Assembly: GCF_000621865.1 (NCBI RefSeq)
Contig: NZ_JHXE01000008.1
Span: forward strand, 1 to 64,000
From: Pseudobutyrivibrio sp. MD2005
Lineage (GTDB): Bacteria > Bacillota > Clostridia > Lachnospirales > Lachnospiraceae
Direction: 5' to 3'
Length of the DNA: 64,000 nt
Under the pieces are notes generated by a model. It was not told the DNA's origin. It worked only from the letters and a program-made list of their open reading frames with translations, and did no database searches. Shown here piece after piece: positions 28,504-37,375 of the stretch. The translations under genes were made by a program, and so were the position numbers. The first letter of the stretch is position 1; every line of letters begins with the position of its first letter.

Positions 28504-28613
28504 TTACCACTGCATTTACTACTATCTGCTTTTACAGTGGTAACGGATGGCTGATTTTACCACTGCATTTACCCATGCCTGGTTTTGCAGTGGTAATTGG
28601 TGTCTGTTTTTAC
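28503..28613. repeat. Tandem palindromic repeats (TTACCACTG type)
   Basis: Two hairpins in tandem: TTACCACTG/CAGTGGTAA (28504-28512 and 28535-28543) and TTACCACTGC/GCAGTGGTAA (28557-28566 and 28587-28596). The two units share CATTTAC after the left arm and repeat at about 53 nt; a partial third arm TTACCA is at 28610. They lie downstream of the importer operon in a 630-bp gap that holds no clear intact gene. Confidence 0.75.
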
Positions 28614-28704
28614 CAAGACAAGTTTTTACATTATGGCATAACAAAAGAGCAAGCGATTTACGCCTGCCCTTTTGCTTTGAAGGATTAAGTTAAGAAAAAG
28701 AAAG

Positions 28705-29736
28705 TTACTTGTTGCGGCGTGCCTTTACAAGAGCAAACACCGACTGAAGTATAATGAATACGCAAAGGAGAGCTGCTGTTGCAATATTAGCCCAGCTTGA
28801 TAAAAGCTTTCCGTTTGTGTTTACAAGCACTGTAATAGTACCGTTGATAAGTACACCAAATAGTGAACCAATAACATTACCTACACCACCAGTTAGGAGA
28901 GTTCCACCAATGACAGCAGATGCAATTGCATCCATCTCAAGGCCCTTGGCCTGGTTAACTGAGCCTGACATTGTGTTTAAGCAGTATAGAATGCCACCGA
29001 TTGAACATAATAAAGATGAAAGGATGTGTGAAAGCATCTTTGTCTTCTTTACATTAAGTCCCATCATAGTTGCTGATGTCTGATTACCACCTACAGCATA
29101 TAGGTTTCTACCGAACTTTGTGTACTTAAGCATTAAGAATATAAGGATTAATACCACTAATGCTATAACTACTGTTGGTCTCATGTAAGGTACAACAACC
29201 TTACCATGCTTATTTACCTTACCTAAAAACTCAGGAAGATTGATTTTTGCATTAGCCCATGAATAGAATACTGGGTTATCTGCCTCTGTAATTGAGATCT
29301 GGCCAGAACAGATAACTGCTGTCATACCTCTTGCAAAGAACATTCCTGCCATTGTTACAATGAATGGCTGAATCTCTAAATAACCTACTAAGAATCCTTG
29401 TACTGCACCAAACACTAAACCAATAAAGAGTACAAGTAATACCATTGGAACCGCACTCATATGCCATGTTGTCATGCCAAATACTAAGAGCATACAATCC
29501 ATAGCGATAACTGAGCCAACCGAGATATCAATTCCACCAGTCAGCATAACGCATGTCATTCCACAGGTTACACAAACTAATCCGGCATTGTTAATAAGTA
29601 TGTTTAAAAATGTCTGTAAATTTCCAAAGCCCTTATCCTGATAAATGACACATCCAACGATGTACATGAATATGAAAAGTGCAATTGTAATGAAAATTAA
29701 GACTGTGTTTGAATCTAGTTTTCTCTTTGTCTTCAT
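28705..29736 (-). CDS. Sugar ABC transporter permease (YjfF-like)
   Basis: 343 aa, RbsC-type membrane permease with about eight to ten helices; GGIDISVGSV and the EAA-like region GGTLLTGGVGNVIGS are typical. It is the second permease of an operon with the order binding protein, ATPase, permease, permease, matching E. coli ytfQ-ytfR-ytfT-yjfF for galactofuranose. Its start overlaps the previous permease stop by one base. The two permeases probably form a heterodimer. Confidence 0.88.
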   Translation of the reverse strand: MKTKRKLDSNTVLIFITIALFIFMYIVGCVIYQDKGFGNLQTFLNILINNAGLVCVTCGMTCVMLTGGIDISVGSVIAMDCMLLVFGMTTWHMSAVPMVLLVLFIGLVFGAVQGFLVGYLEIQPFIVTMAGMFFARGMTAVICSGQISITEADNPVFYSWANAKINLPEFLGKVNKHGKVVVPYMRPTVVIALVVLILIFLMLKYTKFGRNLYAVGGNQTSATMMGLNVKKTKMLSHILSSLLCSIGGILYCLNTMSGSVNQAKGLEMDAIASAVIGGTLLTGGVGNVIGSLFGVLINGTITVLVNTNGKLLSSWANIATAALLCVFIILQSVFALVKARRNK

Positions 29737-30782
29737 TATGCTGCCTCCTTTATCTGAGCCTTCTGGGCCTTTCTTGCTGCCATGTAAGCCTTGAATGCAG
29801 GAGCCTGCACTACTACGATTATGATAACGATGATTGCCTTAAACACTGGTGCTTTATCTGTTGATACACCCATAGCAAGAAGAGTTGTTGTGATTGCCTG
29901 GATTGTGTATGCACCGATGATTGAACCAGCAAGATTAAACTTACCACCACCAAGTGAGTTACCACCAAGAGCAACTGCAAGGATCGCATCAAGCTCGTAG
30001 TTAAGACCAATATTATTTGAATCCGCTGAATAGATTCTTGAAGAAGCAACGATACCTGCAATACCTGCACATACACCGCAAAGTAAGTAGCAGATAAAGC
30101 AAATTACATCTGAATTAATACCAGAAATTCTAGCTGCTCTACTGTTAATACCAACTGACTGAATATACAAGCCAAGAGCTGTCTTTCTAAGAAGTATAGC
30201 TACAACAGCGATTACGATTGCCGCTACAAATAATGGGGTTGGTATAGGACACTTAGGGAAGAAGTTTCCTAAATACTTGTATGGCTCATATCGTATATAC
30301 GTAATCTGATTGTTGCAAAGTAATAATCCAATTGCTCGTGCTGCTGTGAACAGAATCAAAGTAGCAACCATTGGCTGAATTTTTAGTTTTGATACCAGGG
30401 CTCCGTTAAATGCTCCGCATACACCACCCATAAATATACCAAATAACATTCCAACTCCCATTGGAACCATGAGTGTTGTAACTGAGTTGTTGCCATAGCC
30501 TGCAAGTAACATACAGCAGCTACATGCTGATAATGACATTACTGAACCAACTGAAATATCTGTTCCGGCAGATACAGCAACTACAAGTGTCTGTCCTACT
30601 GCAAGGATAGCGATTTCTGAACCACGGTTCAAAATATCAATTATACGTCCAAACAATACACCATCCTGAATCTTAATAGAAAAGAATGCAGGGCTCTTAA
30701 CCAAGTTAATTAAAAGCACCAGAATCATACAAAAGATTGGTAGGAATAGTGGTTGTTTTGTTAGTTTCTTAAAGTTTTCCAT
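29736..30782 (-). CDS. Sugar ABC transporter permease (YtfT-like)
   Basis: 348 aa, RbsC-type permease. SAGTDISVGSVMSLSACSC and ALGGNSLGGGKFNLAGSIIG are the conserved membrane-loop blocks. It sits between the ATPase and second permease genes with one-base overlaps on both sides. Its partner is the downstream YjfF-like permease. Confidence 0.88.
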   Translation of the reverse strand: MENFKKLTKQPLFLPIFCMILVLLINLVKSPAFFSIKIQDGVLFGRIIDILNRGSEIAILAVGQTLVVAVSAGTDISVGSVMSLSACSCCMLLAGYGNNSVTTLMVPMGVGMLFGIFMGGVCGAFNGALVSKLKIQPMVATLILFTAARAIGLLLCNNQITYIRYEPYKYLGNFFPKCPIPTPLFVAAIVIAVVAILLRKTALGLYIQSVGINSRAARISGINSDVICFICYLLCGVCAGIAGIVASSRIYSADSNNIGLNYELDAILAVALGGNSLGGGKFNLAGSIIGAYTIQAITTTLLAMGVSTDKAPVFKAIIVIIIVVVQAPAFKAYMAARKAQKAQIKEAA

Positions 30783-32296
30783 TATTCTGCACCTCCTGCG
30801 ATGGCTGCCATTACTGATTCCTGAGTCATCTCGCCTGAGATTTCACCTACCTGTGCACCATCACGCATTACGTACATTCTTGTGCATGTACGAAGCATCT
30901 CCTCAATTTCTGATGAAATGAATACGATACTCATTCCCTCTTCCTCAGCAAACTTTAATGCAAGCTTCTGGAATTCTGTCTTAGTACCGATATCAATACC
31001 ACGAGTTGGCTCATCCAGAATCAAGAAATCAGGATGTGTACATAGCCATCTAGCAAGAATTACCTTCTGCTGATTTCCACCTGAAAGCTGATTAATTGGT
31101 GTTTCACGAGATGCTGTTTTAATTTGAAGCATATCGATAAACTTGTCAGCTATTTCATTTTGTTTTGATACAGGAATCTTTTTGAACATTCCATTTCTAG
31201 CCTGCAGGGCAAGAATAATATTCTCCCTAACTGATAGATCTCCGATACATCCATCGGCCTTTCTATCATCTGGCAAATATCCCATACCAGCCTTGATAGC
31301 ATCAAGAGGTTCTTTAATATTAATCTCTTTGCCATTTACCTTTAGAGTTCCTGTCTGAGCCTTGTCAGCACCGTAGATACAGCGCACCATTTCTGAACGA
31401 CCAGAACCCAAAAGACCAGTAACACCGACAACCTCGCCTTTTTTGATTTGGAAATCAAATGGCTTGATTGTTCCCTTGTGGCTAAGTCCGCTAGCCTCTA
31501 CCACAACTTCTTGAGATGTGTTTGCCACACCTTCTTTTTTGATAGATGCCAAATCATCAAAATCCTTACCAAGCATTGCCGCTACAAGCTTGACACGAGG
31601 CATTTCCTCTACAGTGTACTCTCCTGCAAATTCACCATTTCGAAGTACAGTGATGGTGTCGCACACTTCATATACCTGTTCAAGGAAATGTGTTACAAAT
31701 ATAATTCCAACTCCCTTTGATTTAAGATCTCTCATTACTCTAAAGAGCTTTTCAACTTCGTTATCATCAAGTGAAGATGTTGGCTCATCTAAAATAAGTA
31801 CCTTACAATCCATATCTACAGCTCTTGCTATTGCAATCATCTGCTGGATAGCAAGAGAATAATTTTCAAGAGCAATTGTTACATCAATATTAATATCAAG
31901 ACCATCCATTATTTCTTTTGCACGCTTGTTCATTGCACGCCAATCGATGGTTCCAATTTTTGTCTTTGGTTCTCTTCCTATAAATAAATTTTCAGCAACA
32001 GTAAGATTAGGACATAGGTTTACTTCCTGGTAAACTGTTGCAATTCCCTTTTCTTGAGCTTCTAAAGTTGAGTGGTTAACAACAGGGCCTTCCACTCCTG
32101 CTACATGAATTTCGCCCGCGTCTAAAGAATACACGCCTGTCAAAACCTTAATTAGTGTAGATTTGCCGGCACCATTTTCTCCCATAAGTGCGTGAATTTC
32201 GCCCTTGCGAAGAGTAAATTGTGCATGATTAAGTGCTTTTACACCAGGAAAGGATTTGGATATCTCTCTCATAGTAATTAACAAATTTTCATCCAT
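30782..32296 (-). CDS. Sugar ABC transporter ATP-binding protein (YtfR/MglA-like)
   Basis: 504 aa with two fused ABC domains, as in carbohydrate-uptake (CUT2) ATPases. The N-terminal half has Walker A GENGAGKST (about 39-47) and a degenerate signature (NYSLAIQQ). The C-terminal half has a degenerate Walker A GLLGSGRSE and an intact signature LSGGNQQK. This asymmetry is normal for the family. Preceded by a 215-nt spacer with several stem-loops after the binding protein gene. Confidence 0.92.
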   Translation of the reverse strand: MDENLLITMREISKSFPGVKALNHAQFTLRKGEIHALMGENGAGKSTLIKVLTGVYSLDAGEIHVAGVEGPVVNHSTLEAQEKGIATVYQEVNLCPNLTVAENLFIGREPKTKIGTIDWRAMNKRAKEIMDGLDINIDVTIALENYSLAIQQMIAIARAVDMDCKVLILDEPTSSLDDNEVEKLFRVMRDLKSKGVGIIFVTHFLEQVYEVCDTITVLRNGEFAGEYTVEEMPRVKLVAAMLGKDFDDLASIKKEGVANTSQEVVVEASGLSHKGTIKPFDFQIKKGEVVGVTGLLGSGRSEMVRCIYGADKAQTGTLKVNGKEINIKEPLDAIKAGMGYLPDDRKADGCIGDLSVRENIILALQARNGMFKKIPVSKQNEIADKFIDMLQIKTASRETPINQLSGGNQQKVILARWLCTHPDFLILDEPTRGIDIGTKTEFQKLALKFAEEEGMSIVFISSEIEEMLRTCTRMYVMRDGAQVGEISGEMTQESVMAAIAGGAE

Positions 32297-32324
32297 ATTC
32301 TTTCTCCACTTTTCTAAATATTAC

Positions 32325-32480
32325 GCCAGTTACGGCCACAAGCCTAATATTTCCCCGCTCGACCAGAACGTCTCGCTATGGAAATATTAGAGCTTGATGC
32401 CTACTGGCTCACTCTATGAGAAGATAATTATTTCTTCTCACCCTTTCTTAATATTAAAGGGAAGGAATATTCCTTCCCTT
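32325..32480 (-). promoter_or_regulatory. Three stem-loops between binding-protein and ATPase genes
   Basis: CTAATATTTCC pairs with GGAAATATTAG (32344-32354 and 32380-32390) inside an outer GCCAGT/ACTGGC helix (32325-32330 and 32403-32408). A second hairpin GAGAAG/CTTCTC spans 32418-32439. A third is a perfect 24-base palindrome AAGGGAAGGAAT plus its complement at 32457-32480. They probably protect the binding-protein mRNA or attenuate downstream genes; the role is inferred. Confidence 0.65.
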
Positions 32481-32512
32481 ATTACTAATCGTTACGAACG
32501 ATTTAATACCTT

Positions 32513-33613
32513 TTAGTATGAAGCCTGTGAAGCTGCATCTGTTACTACAACAAGTTCCTCTGTTACTTCTTCGCCTGCATTATTTGTGTATGTAATGCTA
32601 TCAAGAACATCTTCTGCAACATACCATGGCTCTGTCATGAATGTCTGCTTTGCAACTGTCTCGCCCTTCTCTAACTGCTGAACGATTGCTGCACAATACT
32701 CACCCTGAAGTGGGTAGCACATGAAGTCTGCATTGATATCGCCTGACTGTACATACTCAAGACCAGCCTTGCAAGCATCGAATGAGATAAGGATTACGTC
32801 CTTGTCAACACCATAAGAAACACCAGCTGCCTTCATAGCATCCATAGCACCAAATGCTTCGTTATCATTCTGGCAAACAACTACGTTGAACTTACCTTCA
32901 TAAGACTTGCAGTATGATTCCATAACCTGCTGTCCACCATCCTGTGTGAAGTCACCGTCCTGAGAATCAATAATCTTCCAACCTTCTGCATCAGCGATCT
33001 TCTTAAATCCATCTGTACGTCCGATCTGAGCTGAAGAACCATTTGATCCCTCGATTACAAGAATGTTAAGATCCTCGATACCCTTAGCTGCTGCATAATC
33101 CTTTAACCATGTACCAGCTGCAAGACCTTCGTTCATGAATTCTGAACCAACCCATGAAACATATTTGTCACTATCATCAATTGTTCTATCGATTACGATT
33201 ACAGGAATACCTGCATCCTCGCACTCTGTAAGAACTGTATCCCAACCTGTTGAAACGATTGGATCGATTACGATGTAATCAACATCATCCTGGATAAACT
33301 GTCTAACTGCTTCAATCTGCTTAGCTGAATCGTTATCGCAGTCAACAAATTCAAGGTCATAACCATTCTCCTCTGAGAAAGCTGCCTGAACTGAATTTGT
33401 AGAAGCTGTACGCCAATCAGATTCATGTCCAACCTGTGCAAATCCTACTGTGATTGCATCCCCACTTGCTGCAGTGTCACCGCTTGCCTCTGTAGTTGTT
33501 CCGTCCCCTGCGTCTGCTGCATCACCAGAATTTGAATCTGCTGCACCACCACAAGCAACTAACGATGTAGCCATAAGGCTCACGAGCAATCCTGCTACTA
33601 ATCTTTTTTTCAT
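32513..33613 (-). CDS. Sugar-binding lipoprotein (YtfQ-like)
   Basis: 366 aa. Lipoprotein signal with acceptor Cys21 (SLVAC), an Asp/Ser/Gly/Thr-rich linker, then a periplasmic-binding-protein type 1 fold. VGFAQVGHESDWRTA, IVIDPIVSTGWDTVL and GWKIIDSQDGDFTQDGG closely parallel E. coli YtfQ, which binds galactofuranose. First gene of the importer operon, with AAGGAG before the start. The ligand may be a furanose sugar such as galactofuranose or arabinofuranose; this is inferred from family only. Confidence 0.9.
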   Translation of the reverse strand: MKKRLVAGLLVSLMATSLVACGGAADSNSGDAADAGDGTTTEASGDTAASGDAITVGFAQVGHESDWRTASTNSVQAAFSEENGYDLEFVDCDNDSAKQIEAVRQFIQDDVDYIVIDPIVSTGWDTVLTECEDAGIPVIVIDRTIDDSDKYVSWVGSEFMNEGLAAGTWLKDYAAAKGIEDLNILVIEGSNGSSAQIGRTDGFKKIADAEGWKIIDSQDGDFTQDGGQQVMESYCKSYEGKFNVVVCQNDNEAFGAMDAMKAAGVSYGVDKDVILISFDACKAGLEYVQSGDINADFMCYPLQGEYCAAIVQQLEKGETVAKQTFMTEPWYVAEDVLDSITYTNNAGEEVTEELVVVTDAASQASY

Positions 33614-33670
33614 AAGGTTTCTCCTTCCTTCTCCTCTCCCAGTTCTGCTGGGCTTTTGTTTTCTGTAATT

Positions 33671-33699
33671 AATGTATCATTCAAAAAGATTAGCAACAA
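33671..33699 (-). promoter_or_regulatory. Probable promoter of the sugar importer operon
   Basis: On the minus strand TTGTTG (33699-33694), a 17-nt spacer and TACATT (33676-33671), about 60 nt before the binding-protein ATG. Both boxes deviate from consensus, as expected for an activator-dependent promoter. Confidence 0.45.
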
Positions 33700-33740
33700 T
33701 GAAATCGAAAGAAATAAATACCTTTCTAAAATCACGATAA

Positions 33741-33886
33741 TACCAATTTTTGTAGTTTCTAATTTTTGCATACCAATTTTATTTTTTTATTGAAACATCG
33801 TTTCAAAAGGTGAAAATTTTTAGTCTCAATTGTGAAATTCTTATGATTGGTATGTTTTCACTTTTTCCAAAAAACATACCAATTTT
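33741..33886. promoter_or_regulatory. Operator cluster: AAAATTGGTA copies and two inverted repeats
   Basis: AAAATTGGTA (minus sense) occurs at 33741-33750, 33771-33780 and 33877-33886; the first two are exactly 30 bp apart, about three helical turns. ATTGGTATGTTTT (33846-33858) and AAAACATACCAAT (33871-33883) form a perfect 13-bp inverted repeat spaced by 12 nt. Between them lies TTGAAAC-atc-GTTTCAA (33790-33806). The cluster fills the gap between the importer promoter and the divergent GntR/LacI-type gene. Confidence 0.6.
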
Positions 33887-33951
33887 CGCAGAAATGTGCT
33901 ACCATTTTGTGTATAGAAGGTGAAACTATTATAAAAAAGGGGAATAATTTT

Positions 33952-34917
33952 ATGATTCCAAAGTATATTAGAGTAAAGGATAGTATTAATTTAGATATTA
34001 CAAATAATAAATATCCTATCGGTTCAAATCTGCCTACCGAAATTGAGCTTGCGAAAATATATGATGTGAGTCGCTCTACTATCAGGCAGGCATTAGAGCT
34101 TCTCTGCGAGCAGGGTATCATTTCTAAACATTGGGGCAGTGGAAATGTTGTCAGGGCTAAAAAAGAAAATACCAAAGACAAAACTGTCATGATTCTGCTA
34201 CCTGATACCAAATCAAGCGAATCACAGCGCTTTATTTCTGATATCACATCAACACTTGCCAAAAATGGCTATCAGCTTGAGGTCCACGAAACAGGTAACA
34301 GCTTTCAAAGGGAGCGTCAGCTTCTACTGTCACTTTTAAATGATGTTTATGGAGGGCTTATTATTTCTATTGCCCACTCCAATACTCCATCGCCAAATGC
34401 TGATTTATTACAGCTGCTACTCAAAAGATTGTTACCAATTATATTTGTAAAAAATGCTCCTACTAATATATACAATCCTTGTATCGTTAGATACGATTCC
34501 TATGACAAGGGATATCAGATGGCACGTTCATTAATAAACGCAGGCAACAAAAAGCTGGGTGGCATTTTTATAAATGATGATGCCAGTTCTCTACTTTCTT
34601 TTTCAGGCTTTATTGATGCAATCCGTGATGCTAATCTAGAGATAGTGGACAACTGCTTTTTATTCTGCAACTCTTCTGATCCGGTGGGAATCAACAGTCG
34701 TTCCACAACTACTATCAACCGCTTTTTGAAGAAAGCCTACGATAGTGTTTCTGCTGTCTACATAGACGATGACAGATTATCAAGCGAAGGAATGTATCCT
34801 CTCTATAATTGCGCCCTTACCCCTTCAAAGTCCATTGGTAAAGAATGCGCAAACGCAATACTTGCAATAAAAAAGAATGGTAATTTCAAACCAATTACCA
34901 TTCCTTATAAAAACTAA
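33952..34917 (+). CDS. GntR/LacI-type transcriptional regulator (AraR-like)
   Basis: 321 aa. An N-terminal GntR winged helix (about 1-70; IGSNLPTEIELAKIYDVSRSTIRQ) is joined to a LacI-like sugar-binding domain, the AraR architecture. The effector domain seems short: the usual C-terminal block (VP-x-D, GFDD) is missing and the protein goes straight to SIGKECANAILAI. The start at 33952 has AAAGGGG 9 nt upstream; the 35-residue in-frame extension runs through operator DNA. Divergent from the importer operon and convergent with the sensor gene, their stop codons overlapping. Probably controls the importer. Confidence 0.85.
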   Translation: MIPKYIRVKDSINLDITNNKYPIGSNLPTEIELAKIYDVSRSTIRQALELLCEQGIISKHWGSGNVVRAKKENTKDKTVMILLPDTKSSESQRFISDITSTLAKNGYQLEVHETGNSFQRERQLLLSLLNDVYGGLIISIAHSNTPSPNADLLQLLLKRLLPIIFVKNAPTNIYNPCIVRYDSYDKGYQMARSLINAGNKKLGGIFINDDASSLLSFSGFIDAIRDANLEIVDNCFLFCNSSDPVGINSRSTTTINRFLKKAYDSVSAVYIDDDRLSSEGMYPLYNCALTPSKSIGKECANAILAIKKNGNFKPITIPYKN

Positions 34918-35933
34918 TATTTTCTACTCTTTATAAAATCTTCACTGAGGTTATCTTTGGTGTAGCAATTTTCTTCAATGTATGTAATCTTTGGGACCAT
35001 TTTTCCGGCATTTAACATTTCTACTATATTTAGCAAATATGGTCCCTGAAGAGGATTGCACTCTACAATACAGCTTATCTGCCCATTCAAGCACATTTCA
35101 AGGGCAGAATTTGTTGCATCAAAAGATACGACTGTAATCTGATTACCATCACCATAATGGATTCCTATCTCATTTAATGCAGCTATGGCACCCATGGCCT
35201 CTTCATCATTTTCACAATAGATTACATCTATAGTTTTTGGATCAACCTCCTCAAGAGTTTTTTTCATTATTTCTCTGGCCTTCGCCTTTGTAAAATCACC
35301 GCACTCCTGAACGATTATATTCCAATTGTCATGCTCTTCCACCGCTTTTTCCAATGCCTCTGTTCGGCCTAGCTGCGCAGAGGAATCTAAGGTTCCCTGA
35401 ATATGAACAATATTTAAATCCTTGTATGTTCCCTCTTCCTCTAAATAATACTTATCCTCGATATAGGAAATTGCTTTTTCTCCCTCTGCCTGGAAGTCAG
35501 AACCTACAAAAGCGGTATACAAAGATTCATTTGATACAACTACATTTCTATCACATATAATCACAGGAATCCCAGCCTGTTTTGCCTCTGATAAAACCGT
35601 ATCCCAGCCTGTCTCAACAATAGGGCAGATTATAATATAATCTACTCCCTGTTGGATAAATGTACGAATATCACGAATCTGCTTATCCTGCTTTGACTGT
35701 CCATCCTTGTATATAAGCTTATAGCCTCTGGCTTCTGTGAACACCTCTTTCACTGAATCTGTAAGGGCTACTCGCCATGCTGATTCTGCGCCAGGCTGAG
35801 AAAAGCCTATTACAATCTGGTCTGAGTTTTCCTCAATTTCACTTGTTGCGCTATTACTTTTTCCACAACAAACACAACTTATCGCCAGTATGATTGCAAG
35901 AATACTTCCAAGTACTTTTCTATATCTAAACAT
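34914..35933 (-). CDS. Sugar-binding sensor lipoprotein (YtfQ-like paralogue)
   Basis: 339 aa. Signal sequence with SCVCC around residues 19-23, then a periplasmic-binding-protein domain (VIGFSQPGAESAWRVA, ICPIVETGWDTVL, VQECGDFTKAKA) clearly similar to the importer's own binding protein at 32513-33613. It sits in one operon with a YesM-type kinase (one-base overlap with its stop) and a YesN-type regulator, not with transport genes. This suggests it presents sugar to the kinase, as in three-component sensors of clostridia. Inferred role: detect the same sugar the importer carries. Confidence 0.85.
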   Translation of the reverse strand: MFRYRKVLGSILAIILAISCVCCGKSNSATSEIEENSDQIVIGFSQPGAESAWRVALTDSVKEVFTEARGYKLIYKDGQSKQDKQIRDIRTFIQQGVDYIIICPIVETGWDTVLSEAKQAGIPVIICDRNVVVSNESLYTAFVGSDFQAEGEKAISYIEDKYYLEEEGTYKDLNIVHIQGTLDSSAQLGRTEALEKAVEEHDNWNIIVQECGDFTKAKAREIMKKTLEEVDPKTIDVIYCENDEEAMGAIAALNEIGIHYGDGNQITVVSFDATNSALEMCLNGQISCIVECNPLQGPYLLNIVEMLNAGKMVPKITYIEENCYTKDNLSEDFIKSRKY

Positions 35934-37375
35934 TAAATAATCACCTTCTCATTTTGCTTTTGCTTTGGTATTACAGCTGTAATTGTGGTTCCCACACCTT
36001 CTGTACTTGAGATAGTCAAACCGTACTCTTCTCCAAATAGGAGCTGCATTCTTTCATGAACTGTCCTTAGACCAAAGCCGATTTTTTCTCCAGTCTCAAT
36101 GGCGTGGTTCATCTCCTTCAATCTTTCTTCTGTCATGCCCGCACCATTATCCCTGACAATAAGCTCTATTTTGTCATCCATGTCAACAGCTTCCACAACA
36201 ATCTTACCTTTTTCGCGCTGTAATTTAATTCCATGATAAATGCTGTTTTCTACTAAAGGCTGCAATGTAAGCTTCGGTATTGAATATGGATAAAGGCTCT
36301 CAGGAATCTTCACCTCATAATCCATTCGATCCTGATAGCGAATCTTTTGAATGGCAAGGTAGCTTAATACGTGCTTCTCCTCTTCCTGCAAAGATATAAT
36401 ATCCTTTCCTCTGCTGAGACAGAATCTAAAGAAATCAGATAATGCGCTTACCATGTTTATGCTTTCCTGCTTCTTATCAGCCTCAATGAGCCATATAATT
36501 GTATCCAGCGTGTTGTAAAGAAAGTGAGGATTTATCTGAGCTTGTAGCAGTTCCAGTTCCGCATGGCGTTTTCTTCGCTCAGCTCTCTTGTTTTCATCAA
36601 TAAGGGAGCTTAGCTTTCCTGCCATATCCTCAAATCCATCTGAAAGCTTTTGTATTTCTATTTCAGCCGCTTCTACAGGCTCCTTGGCATTGAAATCTCC
36701 TCTGGTGATATCTTCCACTCGGCCTGTAAGCTTGGTCAAAGGAGATGTGATGGTATCAGTCATCTTTGCAACATAGGTGATGATAGATATGGTTACAAAT
36801 ATGATAAGTACGATTACCGAAAATACGATATATTCTACCTGCTTTGCTATTTCCGTTTGAAACTCACTTAGATGAACAGCTTCATAATACAGATAGTCAT
36901 ACATATATGTCTGAATCAAATCGGTAAGAATATAAATATTATTCTCCAATTGAATCATTCTTTCATCGTAGCTGGAGACGTTATCAATTTCCTCCATTCG
37001 CTTTTCAAGTGTAATACACAGGTCGCGCACGGATTCTATTGAATCAATACTGTCTTTTTCGGTGGTATGCTCCAATAATTGTTCCGCCAGCTTTCTAGCA
37101 TTTTCTACCTCTTCAATTGGCATTCCATCAGCATAGGCACTATCGCTAACGTAATAAAACATCTTTAAATCTATGTCATCTTTAAAGTTCTGGTTGAAAG
37201 CAGATGCCGATGTGACATTTGAAAGTATCGTTCTATATTGAAAAGAATACCAACATAAGATACCTATGAGTATCGCAATTACGATACTCATAGGTACTAG
37301 AATTACTGCTATAAGTCTATGAAGCATGCTGCTCATAGTATATTTTTGTTTTTTCCCAATCTCTTTATTTCTCAT
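35933..37375 (-). CDS. Sensor histidine kinase (YesM-like)
   Basis: 480 aa. A membrane helix at about 20-43, an extracytoplasmic region, a second helix at about 183-203, a HAMP linker (about 204-262), then a His_kinase domain with the phospho-acceptor His284 in NPHFLYN. The ATP-binding part has VENSIYHGIK (N box) and DNGAGMTE. It overlaps the response regulator gene by 11 nt and the sensor lipoprotein gene by one base, so the three are coupled. It should autophosphorylate in response to the lipoprotein and phosphorylate the AraC-type regulator. Confidence 0.9.
   Translation of the reverse strand: MRNKEIGKKQKYTMSSMLHRLIAVILVPMSIVIAILIGILCWYSFQYRTILSNVTSASAFNQNFKDDIDLKMFYYVSDSAYADGMPIEEVENARKLAEQLLEHTTEKDSIDSIESVRDLCITLEKRMEEIDNVSSYDERMIQLENNIYILTDLIQTYMYDYLYYEAVHLSEFQTEIAKQVEYIVFSVIVLIIFVTISIITYVAKMTDTITSPLTKLTGRVEDITRGDFNAKEPVEAAEIEIQKLSDGFEDMAGKLSSLIDENKRAERRKRHAELELLQAQINPHFLYNTLDTIIWLIEADKKQESINMVSALSDFFRFCLSRGKDIISLQEEEKHVLSYLAIQKIRYQDRMDYEVKIPESLYPYSIPKLTLQPLVENSIYHGIKLQREKGKIVVEAVDMDDKIELIVRDNGAGMTEERLKEMNHAIETGEKIGFGLRTVHERMQLLFGEEYGLTISSTEGVGTTITAVIPKQKQNEKVII

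Noticed and set aside
33790-33806. Catabolite-responsive element (cre)
   Set aside because: The palindrome has an odd centre and lacks the central CG placement of the cre consensus; kept only as an unassigned inverted repeat.
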